From positions 29,131 through 93,130 of the forward strand of contig NZ_AHJE01000081.1 in the NCBI RefSeq assembly GCF_000243095.1: a stretch of DNA of 64,000 bases, given 5' to 3'. Source of the stretch: Cupriavidus basilensis OR16 (GTDB taxonomy: Bacteria > Pseudomonadota > Gammaproteobacteria > Burkholderiales > Burkholderiaceae). A program made the translations under genes and the position numbers. This document shows positions 43,602 through 52,973 of the stretch, one piece after another (the first letter of the stretch is position 1; each line of letters begins with the position of its first letter). A model generated the notes under the pieces. That model did not search any database and was not told the origin of the DNA. It saw only the letters and a program-made list of their open reading frames with translations.

Positions 43602-44970
43602 TCGCTCTGTCTCCCATGCGCCTGGACCGGCTCGGTGAAGGCCTGCTGCGCGAGCGGAAAACTTGCACTCAGGCGGCAGCCTGGCGTGGCAAGGGCCGCA
43701 GCAGAGGCAGCTTCGATGTGCAGCGTGCCCAGATGGGCCCACGCGCGGCGACGTCGGCAATGCCCTGGCCGTCGTCCTCCACGCTCCAGCGCACCGCCTC
43801 CCCTGCGGCCGTGGCGGCAATGCGGATCGCCACGCGGCGCGCGCCGGCATGGCGCATCACGTTGGTCAGCGCCTCCTGCGTCATCCGGTACAGCGTCAGG
43901 ACCAGGTCCGCGCCCGGCGCCACGCCACCTAGCGCCACCTCATAGTCCACCTGCGTCTGCTGGCCCGGCTGGTCGCGCCAGGCTTGCACCAGGTCTTGCA
44001 GCAGGCGCTCCACCGAGGCGAGGCGGCCGTCAGGCTGCACGCCGTGCGGCCGAAGCCGGTGCAGCAAATGGCTTACCTCGCGCTGAATCCTGGCGCAATG
44101 CCCGGCCAGGTCGTTGGCCACGAGTTGCAGCACGGGCTCATGGACGCTCTTGCGTACCAGATAGGCGGCATCGGCGCGCATTGCGGTGAGCACCTGGCCG
44201 AACTCGTCGTGCAGTTCCCGCGCCAGGCGCGCGCGCTCGCTTTCCTGGGCAGTCAGCAGCTTGCGGCTCAGGGCACGGCGCTCCGCCTGGGTTTCGTCCA
44301 GCACACCGGCCAGGTGGTTGAGCGCACGGCGGATCTGGTCCATCTCGCGCGTGCGCATGGGCGGCAGGCGCACGCTGTAGTCCTTGTGTTCATAGCGCCG
44401 GATAGCTGCCAGGATCTGTTGCAGGGGGGCGAGCGCCCGTCCCACGGCCCAGTGGATGCCAAACAATAGCAGCGCGCTATAGACGGCTAGCACGGCGAGG
44501 TTGCCGGCCACGTCGTCGCTGGCTTCCTGGATTTCGCTCTCCGGATTCCAGCGCAAGGCGGCGCGATAGGTGGCGCCGTCGCGGGTACGTATCTCCCAGC
44601 GGCTTTCCAGCCGCGCCGCATCGGCGCTCAGGCCCGCAAGGGCAAGCAGGCCGCCCCAGGCGGAACTATCCCGTGACGCCGGCGCGCTCACCAGCACCTG
44701 GCCCTTGGCGTCCTCCAGATGCAGCCACAAGTGGCGCATTTGCGCCGATGCGTTGATGGCACGCAGGGCGGCAAAATGCGCCTCGCGTTCGGCCGGCGCC
44801 GCCATCTGCAAGGCCGAGAGGCGCGGAATCAGTAACGCCATGGCGTCCGCGCCACGGCGCTCGTCGCCGATGGCGCGCACCGCGAGCCCTAGCGCGACCA
44901 CCAGCGCGCAGCACAGGCAGGCCGCGGAGATCCAGATGGCACGGCTTAACAGATAGCGAGACATCGTCAT
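43598..44970 (-). pseudogene. Sensor histidine kinase (HisKA_3 type) with deletion of the ATP-lid region
   Basis: ATG 44970. Two membrane segments flank a periplasmic domain of about 130 residues, then HAMP-like sequence, the phosphorylation box ARLARELHDEFGQVLTAMRAD, and the N-box MTQEALTNVMRHAGARRVAI and G1 DDGQGI. After AARGP the frame is lost near 43740. The genuine end (LGTLHIEAASAAAL to GRQSE, stop overlapping the regulator start) is in another frame. Missing is the G2 block GxGNGLxGMxER, so about 45 bases are gone and the kinase should be dead. A shorter product would end at 43669. Confidence 0.8.
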
Positions 44971-45138
44971 GGCAATGACGCCCCCCTGAAGGTTGCAGTG
45001 GCCGGTGGACATCGCCTGCGGATCAGGAGGTTTTCCCGAAGCCCGAGGTACGGAACCTGCTCCCTGTCCCTCGAGTTGTTTTCGCCAGGCCGGCACCCAA
45101 CGCAGGTGCCGCGGCCAATCATTCCGAGGAGATGCAAG

Positions 45139-47592
45139 ATGCCAGCCAACCTACCTCCGTCCAAACGCAGGGCCGCGCCGGGAGGCGCTGCCCTGCGCCC
45201 GGCGTCGCGCCGCGGCGCGCCACGGCGCAGCGCGGTCACCGCCATCGCACTGGCCGTGGCACTGCTGGCCGCCTTGCCCGCTGTTGCACAACAGGACAAT
45301 GGTGTGCAAATCGGGGACACTGCCACGCTACCCGAAGTCATGGTGGTAGCCACCGCACCGCTGCCGGGCATTGGCGTGGACCGCGATCTGGTGCCGTACA
45401 CGGTGCAGACAGTCAGCGGCGACACCCTGAACGGCACGCGCACCGGCACCCTGGCCGAATACCTGGCGCGTGACTTCACCGGCGTCAACGTCAACGACAT
45501 CCAGGGCAGCCCCTTCCAGACCGACATCACCTACCGTGGCTTTCGCGCCTCGTCGATCCCGGGTATGCCGCAGGGGCTGTCCGTCTACCTGGACGGCATC
45601 CGCGTCAACGAACCCTTCGGCGACGTAGTCAGTTGGGACATGATCCCCGAGGCCGCGCTCGAGAGCGTCTCGCTGGTTTCCAGCGCCAACCCCGCCTACG
45701 GCCTCAACACGCTCGGCGGCGCGCTTGCCATGACCACCCGTTCTGGCCTGACTTCCCCCGGTTTCACCGCCGACCTCTCCTACGGCAGCGGCAACCGCAA
45801 GCGCGCCGACCTCTCCGGCGGCATCCGCAGCGACAGCGGCTGGCACGCCTTCGCCGCCGGCACCCTGTTCCAGGAGCACGGCTGGCGCGATCATTCCGAG
45901 GGCCGGCTCGGCAACCTGTTCATCAAGGCCGGGTACGAGGGCGAGACCAACAGCTGGGACGTCTCCCTCTTGCACGGGCGCAGCACCCTGATCGGCAACG
46001 GGCTGGTGCCCAGCTACCGCGCGAGCGGCAATGCCATGCTGCCCGGGCTCTACGAGAGCAATCGGGGTGCCGTCTATACCTATCCCGACCAAACCGAGAA
46101 CATGGTGACCCAGGCGGCCCTCAATGGCCGTCACTGGTTCGACGACAAGACCAGCGCCGCCGTGCTCGCCTATGTGCGCACCAGCCGCCGCGACACTACC
46201 AACGGGGACGTGAACCCGGTCTACGCTGCTTACACGGAAGACTGCGAAGATGGCTTCAATGCCGACGGCAGCCCGCGCAAGTCCCGCTGCGGCTACACCC
46301 GGGACGAAGGCGCGGCGCTGGAAACGGCGGTGCTGAACACGACGCACATGTGGCAGCAGTCCATCGGCATGGCGTTCAGCTTCGCCAAGGAGACGGAAAA
46401 GCACCTGCTCAACGCCGGACTGACGTTCGACCGCAGCCGCCTGACGTATTCGCAGTACGAGCAGCTAGGCACCTTTACCGACGACCGCGGCGTGATCGCG
46501 GACCCGAATGCACCGAACAAATTGGCCTCCGGCGTCAGCGGCACCTCACGCGCGATTGGCCTGTACCTGTCGGACACCTGGGCCGTGACGCCCAGCACCT
46601 TCGTGACTGGTTCGGCCCGGTGGAACCACGTTGCCGTCAGCAATACGCTGCGCAACAGCGACGGCAGCGAGCAGCCAAACGAGAGCTTCACCTACCGCAG
46701 GCTGAACCCCGCGCTTGGCGTTACGCAGAAGCTGGGCGCCGGAGTCTCGGTATTTGGCGGCTACGCCCAGAACAACCGCGTGCCGACGGTGCTCGAACTG
46801 GGCTGCGCAGATCCCGCCCAGCCCTGTCGCCTGCCGGCCGGCCTGCAAGCCGACCCTTACCTCAAGCAGGTCGTCTCGCACTCTTATGAAGTGGGTGCGC
46901 GCTGGCGGCCCTCGAAGGACACGGAAGTGTCCGGCTCGTTCTACCGCATTGATAACCACGACGACATCCTCTTTTTGCGCGCCCCCAATACGCAGCAGGG
47001 CTACTTCGCCAACTTCGACCGGACCCGCAACCAGGGCTTCGACCTGTCAGCCCGGCAGCGTTTTGGCAATATCACGCTGCGCCTCGGCTACAGCTATCTC
47101 GAAGCCACCTATCAGGCCACCGGGCAACTCGCGGTGGGCGAACGGACCATCGACGTCAAGCCGGGCATGCGCATGGCCGGCCTGCCGCGCCACACCATCA
47201 AGCTGGGCGTGGACTGGCAGGCGCTACCGGAACTGACCCTGGGCGCCGATCTGGTTGGCGTGTCCAGCAGCGTTACCAGCGGCAACGAAGACGGTCTGCG
47301 CGCCGACCCGCAGCCCGGCAAGGCACCCAAGTACGCGGACTGGAGTACAGCGGGGTATGCCACGGTCAACTTGCGCGCCTCATACCGCGTGAGCAAGGGC
47401 CTCGAGGTCTTCGCGCGCGTGTCCAACCTGTTCGACCGGCGCTACGAGACGTATGGGCAGATCTCCAACGACCTCTTTCCCAACGGGAACCTGCTGCGCC
47501 CCCACGTGACGCCAGAAGACAACGCAAGCGCACGGTTCGTTGCCCCCGGCGCGCCGCGCAGCGTCTGGGTTGGCATCGTGTATCGCATGTAA
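45139..47592 (+). CDS. TonB-dependent receptor
   Basis: An 817-residue outer membrane receptor: Arg-rich signal peptide ending LPAVAQQ, TonB box-like TLPEVMVVATA, plug domain (residues about 70-190, with GQ-like repeats LSVYLDGIRVNEPFGDV) and a 22-strand barrel; C-terminal VSNLFDRRYETYGQI and final strand VWVGIVYRM. GAGGAG lies 8 bases before ATG 45139. Divergent from the two-component genes. In this quinoprotein context it may import PQQ (compare PqqU) or a lanthanide chelate (compare LutH-type receptors); siderophore uptake is the default alternative. Confidence 0.9.
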   Translation: MPANLPPSKRRAAPGGAALRPASRRGAPRRSAVTAIALAVALLAALPAVAQQDNGVQIGDTATLPEVMVVATAPLPGIGVDRDLVPYTVQTVSGDTLNGTRTGTLAEYLARDFTGVNVNDIQGSPFQTDITYRGFRASSIPGMPQGLSVYLDGIRVNEPFGDVVSWDMIPEAALESVSLVSSANPAYGLNTLGGALAMTTRSGLTSPGFTADLSYGSGNRKRADLSGGIRSDSGWHAFAAGTLFQEHGWRDHSEGRLGNLFIKAGYEGETNSWDVSLLHGRSTLIGNGLVPSYRASGNAMLPGLYESNRGAVYTYPDQTENMVTQAALNGRHWFDDKTSAAVLAYVRTSRRDTTNGDVNPVYAAYTEDCEDGFNADGSPRKSRCGYTRDEGAALETAVLNTTHMWQQSIGMAFSFAKETEKHLLNAGLTFDRSRLTYSQYEQLGTFTDDRGVIADPNAPNKLASGVSGTSRAIGLYLSDTWAVTPSTFVTGSARWNHVAVSNTLRNSDGSEQPNESFTYRRLNPALGVTQKLGAGVSVFGGYAQNNRVPTVLELGCADPAQPCRLPAGLQADPYLKQVVSHSYEVGARWRPSKDTEVSGSFYRIDNHDDILFLRAPNTQQGYFANFDRTRNQGFDLSARQRFGNITLRLGYSYLEATYQATGQLAVGERTIDVKPGMRMAGLPRHTIKLGVDWQALPELTLGADLVGVSSSVTSGNEDGLRADPQPGKAPKYADWSTAGYATVNLRASYRVSKGLEVFARVSNLFDRRYETYGQISNDLFPNGNLLRPHVTPEDNASARFVAPGAPRSVWVGIVYRM

Positions 47593-47685
47593 TCCGACAG
47601 CGGGAGCACGATCAAGAGGCTGCACTGGCACCCACCGGGGATCGGCTTGTCTGATGTGGCCCCAGCGCTAGCACCTGAGAGCCAA

Positions 47686-47713
47686 TCGCAAGGCGCGCGC
47701 GTGCGCCTTGCGA
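47686..47713. terminator. Hairpin between convergent genes
   Basis: TCGCAAGGCGC and GCGCCTTGCGA, 11 perfect pairs, loop of six. No T tract on either side, so it may end transcription weakly or act with Rho. Confidence 0.55.
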
Positions 47714-47723
47714 AGGCGGCCGG

Positions 47724-48164
47724 CTACCAGTTCAAATGCACGTTCCGCTCGCCTATACGCAATGTGGTGTGCTTATCCACACCGTTATAGGTTGCCACGA
47801 CCTGGTAAGTCGCCCTCGGCGCCTTGATGAGGCAGCGTGGCCCCGTCGAACGGAAGGATGCTACCTCGACACCATTGCGCGAAAGGGTGATTGCAACGTC
47901 GGACAGATACTCTCCGCGCGCGCCTTCGGTAAATAGCAGACCCATATCAAAATCCTTCGACTCCGACTTGAGTGCCTGCTGCTCGTCCTCACCAACGCCG
48001 CCGCAAACGTAACTGATTGGGCCTACGATCTGACGCGCAAGATCGGCCGCATGTGCGGCGGGGCCCCAGAACACAGCGAGCGCACCGACCATAAGAGCAC
48101 AGAGGCTGCCCTGACAGGACTTTTGACTGTGCGGATGATGCCAAATATGATGAGTTGATTGCAT
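47724..48164 (-). CDS. Secreted hypothetical protein
   Basis: A 146-residue protein with a long signal peptide (hydrophobic SLCALMVGALAVFWG, cleavage after AAHA, about residue 40). The mature part has two Cys (YVCGGVGEDEQQ and GPRCLIKAP) that could form a disulfide and a beta-rich C-terminus similar to carboxypeptidase-regulatory or SH3-like domains. No function assigned. It sits beside an AT-rich upstream region. Confidence 0.7.
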   Translation of the reverse strand: MQSTHHIWHHPHSQKSCQGSLCALMVGALAVFWGPAAHAADLARQIVGPISYVCGGVGEDEQQALKSESKDFDMGLLFTEGARGEYLSDVAITLSRNGVEVASFRSTGPRCLIKAPRATYQVVATYNGVDKHTTLRIGERNVHLNW

Positions 48165-48795
48165 GGATAATCTCCAATCAGTCCATACAAATTTGACGTA
48201 TTAAAATTCAGGTTGTTCCAACTTATTTAAATTGATATTCAACATACAAAATATAAATTGAAATTATAATTCACGTTATATTAATAATTAAATTTATTAC
48301 ACCGCATTCCACGCATGAGCGGATCCCCATGCGTCGCAGCCGGCACGCAGCCCATCTTGTGAATGGCTATCGTCACCGCCTACTACCGACGCTAGCATGC
48401 TAGCAGTGCACACAGCCTCCGGCATGCGTCACTCAAACCGCGCCTCCTCATGCAAAGGGGATCATCCAGGAAAGAATGGAGTTCCGCAGCGGCCCAATGG
48501 CGTTACACACGGAAATAGGTATTACGATTGCCACACAACCGCGCGCAAATGACAAGATCCCAATTCTGTCGATTCCATTAGGAATTAGACCGAAACCGAT
48601 CCTATTGCGGTCTCCCAGCCCGTAATTGATCGAAGCTTATATCCACAATGCGATGGATCGATTTTGAATGCGTATGCCATATGCCATATGCAGCCCGCGC
48701 CAAGTGCATGATGACCTGCGAGCGGGACGATGTAACATAGTGGCGGTGCGGCGCGGGAGGGCCGCACTTCCCGGATCAAGGACCTACGGACAAGA
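48165..48795. other. Long intergenic region with an AT-rich patch
   Basis: No gene supported in 630 bases. Positions about 48181-48300 are strikingly AT-rich for this genome, with ATTAATAATTAAATTTATTA-type sequence. That could be promoter and silencer (H-NS/MvaT-like) DNA for the secreted hypothetical gene. The rest has ordinary composition. Confidence 0.6.
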
Positions 48796-49359
48796 ATGAA
48801 AAAAGCGGGCCGCGTCAAATCCTGGCATGCCGACAAGGGCTATGGCTTCATCGATATCCATGCGGACTTGAAAGACATCTTCTTTCACATCACCGCACTG
48901 CAGAGCCGTGCCGTCAAGCCCAAGCCTGGCGACCGCGTGACGTTTGAGTTGGGCAAGGGCAAGGACGGCCGCATGCAAGCCACCAGTGTCTCGCAGGGCC
49001 AGGCGAGCCGGGTGCACCTGTTGCCTGCCACCATGGCGGCAGCGGCGCTGATGGCCATTTGGGGCGGCGCCCTTAGCGGATACTTGCCACGCCATGCCGG
49101 CCTCGTCAGCCTTGTGATGAGTGCCGTTGCCTTCCTTGCCTACGCGTTCGACAAGAACAGCGCCAAACGCGATGCAAGGCGCACGCCCGAGGCCAGGCTG
49201 CACTTCCTGGCGCTGTGCGGCGGCTGGCCGGGCGCGCTTGCCGCGCAGCACCTGCTGCGCCACAAGAATCGGAAGCAAGCGTTCCAGCTGGTTTTCTGGG
49301 GCACCGTTGCCTTGAACCTTGGCGCCCTCGTCGCGTGCAAGACGTATCTGCCGGACTGA
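48796..49359 (+). CDS. Cold-shock domain-DUF1294 membrane protein
   Basis: A 187-residue protein. Residues 3-68 are a cold-shock domain with the RNP1-type KGYGFIDIH and RNP2-type DIFFHITAL; a DUF1294 domain follows with about three or four membrane segments (HLLPATMAAAALMAIWGG, LVSLVMSAVAFLAYAFDK, FQLVFWGTVALNLGALVAC) and the motif RTPEARLHFLALCGGWPGAL. Known architecture; role unknown, possibly RNA binding at the membrane. Confidence 0.9.
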   Translation: MKKAGRVKSWHADKGYGFIDIHADLKDIFFHITALQSRAVKPKPGDRVTFELGKGKDGRMQATSVSQGQASRVHLLPATMAAAALMAIWGGALSGYLPRHAGLVSLVMSAVAFLAYAFDKNSAKRDARRTPEARLHFLALCGGWPGALAAQHLLRHKNRKQAFQLVFWGTVALNLGALVACKTYLPD

Positions 49360-49366
49360 AACAACA

Positions 49367-49404
49367 AAGGGGGTTACGGCTTTCCACTTCGCCGTAACCC
49401 CCTT
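49367..49404. terminator. Bidirectional hairpin terminator
   Basis: AAGGGGGTTACGGC pairs perfectly with GCCGTAACCCCCTT (14 pairs, 10-base loop) between the convergent cold-shock/DUF1294 and sigma-factor genes. T-rich tails are short on both sides. Confidence 0.8.
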
Positions 49405-49448
49405 CGCCTTGCGTCCGCCTGGCGCGCGCCTGCGCGCCGGAACCCTGC

Positions 49449-51205
49449 TTAGCCTTCCTTCAGGAACGCCTTCAGATGGTCCGCGCGGCTGGGATGCCGC
49501 ATCTTCTTCATCGCCTTGCTTTCAATCTGGCGAATCCGTTCGCGCGTCACATCGAACTGCTTGCCGACTTCTTCCAACGTGTAGTCGGTAGACATGTCGA
49601 TGCCAAAACGCATGCGCAGCACCTTGGCCTCGCGCGGCGTCAGGTCGTCGAGCATTTCGCGCACGGTTGCGCGCAGGCTCGCGTGCAACGCGGCTTCCGC
49701 GGGAGAGGCGGTGTCGGAGTCGGCAATCATGTCGCCCAGGCTCGTGTCGCCGTCTTCGCCAACCGGCGTTTCCATCGAAACCGGTTCCTTCGCGATCTTC
49801 ATGATCGAGCGGACCTTCTCCTCGGGCATTTCCATGCGCTCGGCCAGGGCTGCGGGATCCGCTGCCTTGCCGGTGCGCTGCATGATTTCGCGCGAGATCC
49901 GGTTGAGCTTGTTGATCGTCTCGATCATATGCACCGGCACGCGGATGGTCCGGGCCTGGTCGGCAATCGCGCGCGTCACGGCCTGGCGAACCCACCAGGT
50001 TGCATAGGTGGAGAATTTCCAGCCGCGGCGGTACTCGAACTTGTCGACCGCCTTCATCAAGCCGATATTGCCTTCCTGGATCAGGTCCAGGAACTGCATG
50101 CCGCGATTCACGTACTTCTTGGCGATCGAGATCACCAGGCGCAGGTTGGCTTGCGTCATCTCGTGCTTGGCCTGGCGCATCTGGCGCTCGGCCGCCAGCA
50201 TCTGACGATTCACCAGCTTGAGTTCGGACAGCGGCAGCACCACGCGGGCGTGGATGTCGATCAGCTTTTGCTGATACGCCTCGAGGTCCGGCAGGCTGCG
50301 CGAGACGGAGTCGCTGTACGAACGCGACTCGCCGGCGATCGCACGGCCCCAGGCAAGATTGGTCTCGTTGCCAGGGAAGCGCTCGATGAACTCGTCACGG
50401 GGCATGCCGCAGCGCTCGACCATCAGTTGCAGGATCTGGCGCTCGACCACGCGCACTTCTTCCACCACCGTCTGCACATCGGCGCACAGGCGCTCGATGG
50501 TCTTTGCGGTAAAGCGGATCGACTTGAGTTCTTCCCGAACCGCGAGTTGCGCAACGAGGAAGCCTTCCGACTCCACGCCATGCGCGGTATAGGCCTTGCG
50601 CATGGCTTCGAAATGATTGGCGACGCGCGCGAAGCGGGTCAGGCAGTCGTCACGCAGCTTGGCCAGGCTGGCAGTTTCGTTGGCTTGCGCGGCCGCACCT
50701 TCGTCGACAGGCTCATCCGAGGCGCTCTCGTCCTCGGCGACGGGTTCGTCGCGGCTGGTGTCCTCTTCGGCTTCGGCAACGTCGCCTTCCCCTTCGATCA
50801 GGCCGTCAACCAGTTCATCGATGCGCGCCTCGTCGCGGGCGACCCGCTCCGACAGCTCAAGAATCGTCGCGATGGTGGACGGGCAGGCGGCGATGGCGTG
50901 CACCATGCGGTTCAGGCCGTCCTCGATGCGCTTGGCGATCTCCACTTCCTGCTTGCGGGTCAGCAGCGTTGCCGAGCTCATTTCCCGCATGTACATCCGC
51001 ACCGGATCGGTGGTGCGGCCGAATTCCGAGTCAACCGTCGAGAGCGCGACTTCCGCCTCTTCATCGGCCTGGTCATCCGACGCGGCGACCGCGCTGTCGC
51101 GGCGGGATCAGCTTGAGTCGTGGACGCCGCACCCCTGCCGACAGGCTTTTTGCCGGTCAATGCTGTCTTTGTTTCTGCCACCGTCCGTTGTGCGCCACTC
51201 GCCAT
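49449..51205 (-). CDS. rpoD: RpoD-family sigma factor, probable frameshift in the N-terminal arm
   Basis: Regions 1.2 to 4 are intact: DPVRMYMREMSSATLLTRKQ (1.2), region 2 with FLDLIQEGNIGLMKAVDKFE and STYATWWVRQAVTRAIADQA, region 3, and region 4 with LTPREAKVLRMRFGI and FDVTRERIRQIESKAMKKMR. The non-conserved acidic insert (EDTSRDEPVAEDESASDEP) is present. In this frame the first start is GTG 51002, inside region 1.2. The preceding residues (DSAVAASDDQADEEAEVAL) continue upstream only to a stop. ATG 51205 (MASGAQRTVAETKTALTGKK) in the next frame would join if the GGG at 51104-51106 were GGGG. It is not beside dnaG, so it may be a second RpoD. Confidence 0.82.
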
Positions 51206-52027
51206 TAACTGCTGCTCCCTTGCTGAATTACTTCTTAACTGTCGCTGTTGCCCGTACGAGGGTACACCCAACACACCTCGGCTGTGAAAGCCGTCACAGG
51301 ATGGGTACCTGTCGAGAGATGCATGGCTGACGCCACCACTACCGGGTTCTCCCAGTATGGTGGTCCGTGCTCGTTTAGGCCAAAGGGCGATATTCTACAT
51401 TCGTTGGTGCGATGCAGCACGTGCTAAAAGTAGTTTACCGCGTTGCCGAGGCCCTTCGGCCCCTCTTAAATTTGCGTTGCCAGGCCACTCCATGCTAGGC
51501 AATTGCCCCACTTTTACGCACAAAACGGGCAATTCATCCGAAAAATGTGCCCCAAAAGGCTTATTTAGCCTCACCGGGATCGATATCCGGAAGCACCGTC
51601 AAGATTTACATACAGATTTGTTTTTTTCTTGCCGGCCAGGCTACCGGGCCTGGAAAGGCCGGTTTCTTCCCTTGCTCAGACGGACATCGCGCCATGCCGG
51701 TCCGCGACAAGGCCAACCGGGAACGTCGCCTACAGAGGTATAGACCACTGCGATGTTTTTCAAGTGCGCGCCGGCGTTGCACATCGCGTGGCCCACGAGC
51801 AACAGCGCGATCAACTCGCTCGCACTGTCAACTCGCTCGCACTGTCCTTGCGATGCTGGGCACCAACGTATACCGACGGCAGTCTGGCCAGGTCCTCAAG
51901 GCTGCCTTTGTACTTGACGACGGGATCCAGCCCCGCCCGCCGCGCGACTGCGTGGGCACGGCACCCAAGGGTTAGACTGCATGCCTGCGAGCCGCCGCCC
52001 CCCATTCCCTTAGCCTTAGCCAGAGAC
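51206..52027. other. Long intergenic region with a 17-bp tandem duplication
   Basis: About 820 bases between the sigma factor and tatD genes. No gene I can support. On the minus strand a frame covering about 51750-52044 is interrupted exactly by the duplication at 51811-51844; with one copy removed it reads through (SELIALLLVGHAMCNAGAHL), but no family is recognised. The sigma-factor promoter should be at 51210-51450. Confidence 0.45.
51811..51844. repeat. Perfect 17-bp tandem duplication
   Basis: Two adjacent copies of TCAACTCGCTCGCACTG, at 51811-51827 and 51828-51844. Same unit length as the duplication at 16485, but unrelated sequence. Confidence 0.92.
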
Positions 52028-52813
52028 ATGCACCTGATCGACATCGGCGTGAATTTCCACTCCTCTCAGATTGCCCCGCACACCGACGTGATCCTCGAGC
52101 GGGCCACGGCAGCGGGCGTGGCCGCCATCCTTGCCACCGGCACCTCGCTGGAATCGAGCCGAAAGGCACGCGACCTGGCCAGCCGGCACCCCGATTTTCT
52201 CTTTGCCACAGCCGGCATTCACCCGCACAGCGCCAAGGACTGGTCGCCGACGGTCCTGCAGTCCCTACAGGCGCTCTGGGAGAGCCCCGAGGTGGTGGCA
52301 ATCGGGGAATGCGGGCTGGACTACAACCGCAACTTCTCTACGCCCGCAGACCAGCGCCACGCCTTCGAGGCACAACTCGCGGCGGCGGTACGCTGGAAGA
52401 AGCCGCTGTTCCTCCATTGCCGGGACGCCTTCGATGATTTCCACGCCATGGTCGCACCCGCCGTGCGCGCGGGCGCCCACGGCGTGGTGCACTGCTTCAC
52501 CGGCGCAGCCGATGAGGCAGCCGCTTTCGTCGCGCTAGGCCTGGACATCGGCATCACCGGCTGGGTCACGGATCTCAAGCGCGGCCAGGCACTGCGGGAG
52601 GCCGTGCAAGCCATCCCGCTCGAGCACCTGCACCTGGAGACGGATGCCCCCTATCTCGGCCCGAAGAACCACAAGAACCGGCGGCCTTACAACGAGCCCG
52701 CCAACCTGCCCTGGATCGCGCAAGCGGTCGCCGAGCTGAAGGGACTGAGCATGCGCGAAGTGGCGGATCAGTGCACCCGCAACAGCCGCCGCCTGTTCGG
52801 CATTCCGGCCTGA
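52028..52813 (+). CDS. TatD-family metal-dependent hydrolase (DNase)
   Basis: A 261-residue TIM-barrel hydrolase. Metal ligands are recognisable: the usual DxHxH is here DIGVNFH, which lacks the first His, then GIHPHSA, IGECGLDYNRNFS with the bridging Glu, LHCRDAF, HCFTG and LETDAPYL with the final Asp. TatD enzymes are 3'-5' DNA/RNA exonucleases or D-aminoacyl-tRNA deacylase-like. The altered first motif (His to Asn-x-His) occurs in a YjjV/TatD subgroup and may be functional. ATG 52028; the longer frame to 51629 has no support. Confidence 0.9.
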   Translation: MHLIDIGVNFHSSQIAPHTDVILERATAAGVAAILATGTSLESSRKARDLASRHPDFLFATAGIHPHSAKDWSPTVLQSLQALWESPEVVAIGECGLDYNRNFSTPADQRHAFEAQLAAAVRWKKPLFLHCRDAFDDFHAMVAPAVRAGAHGVVHCFTGAADEAAAFVALGLDIGITGWVTDLKRGQALREAVQAIPLEHLHLETDAPYLGPKNHKNRRPYNEPANLPWIAQAVAELKGLSMREVADQCTRNSRRLFGIPA

Positions 52814-52973
52814 TGCACCCCACCCCCACCAGCAACTTCGGGCTTCGCGCCTGAAGCGGGAAGAATTCTTCGGCTATGGCGCCTAGCACAACGCGTTGCG
52901 CTTGTGCGCCTTCCAGCGCGACTATCTCGCGTCGCGACCACGGCAGCGCTGAACCACCGCAGCCGCCCCCCCA

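Noticed and set aside
48181..48300. AT-rich patch as replication origin
   Set aside because: No DnaA boxes, iterons or replication gene beside it.
49476..51116. 546-codon plus-strand frame opposite the sigma factor
   Set aside because: Antisense of conserved sigma regions; no ribosome site or domain.
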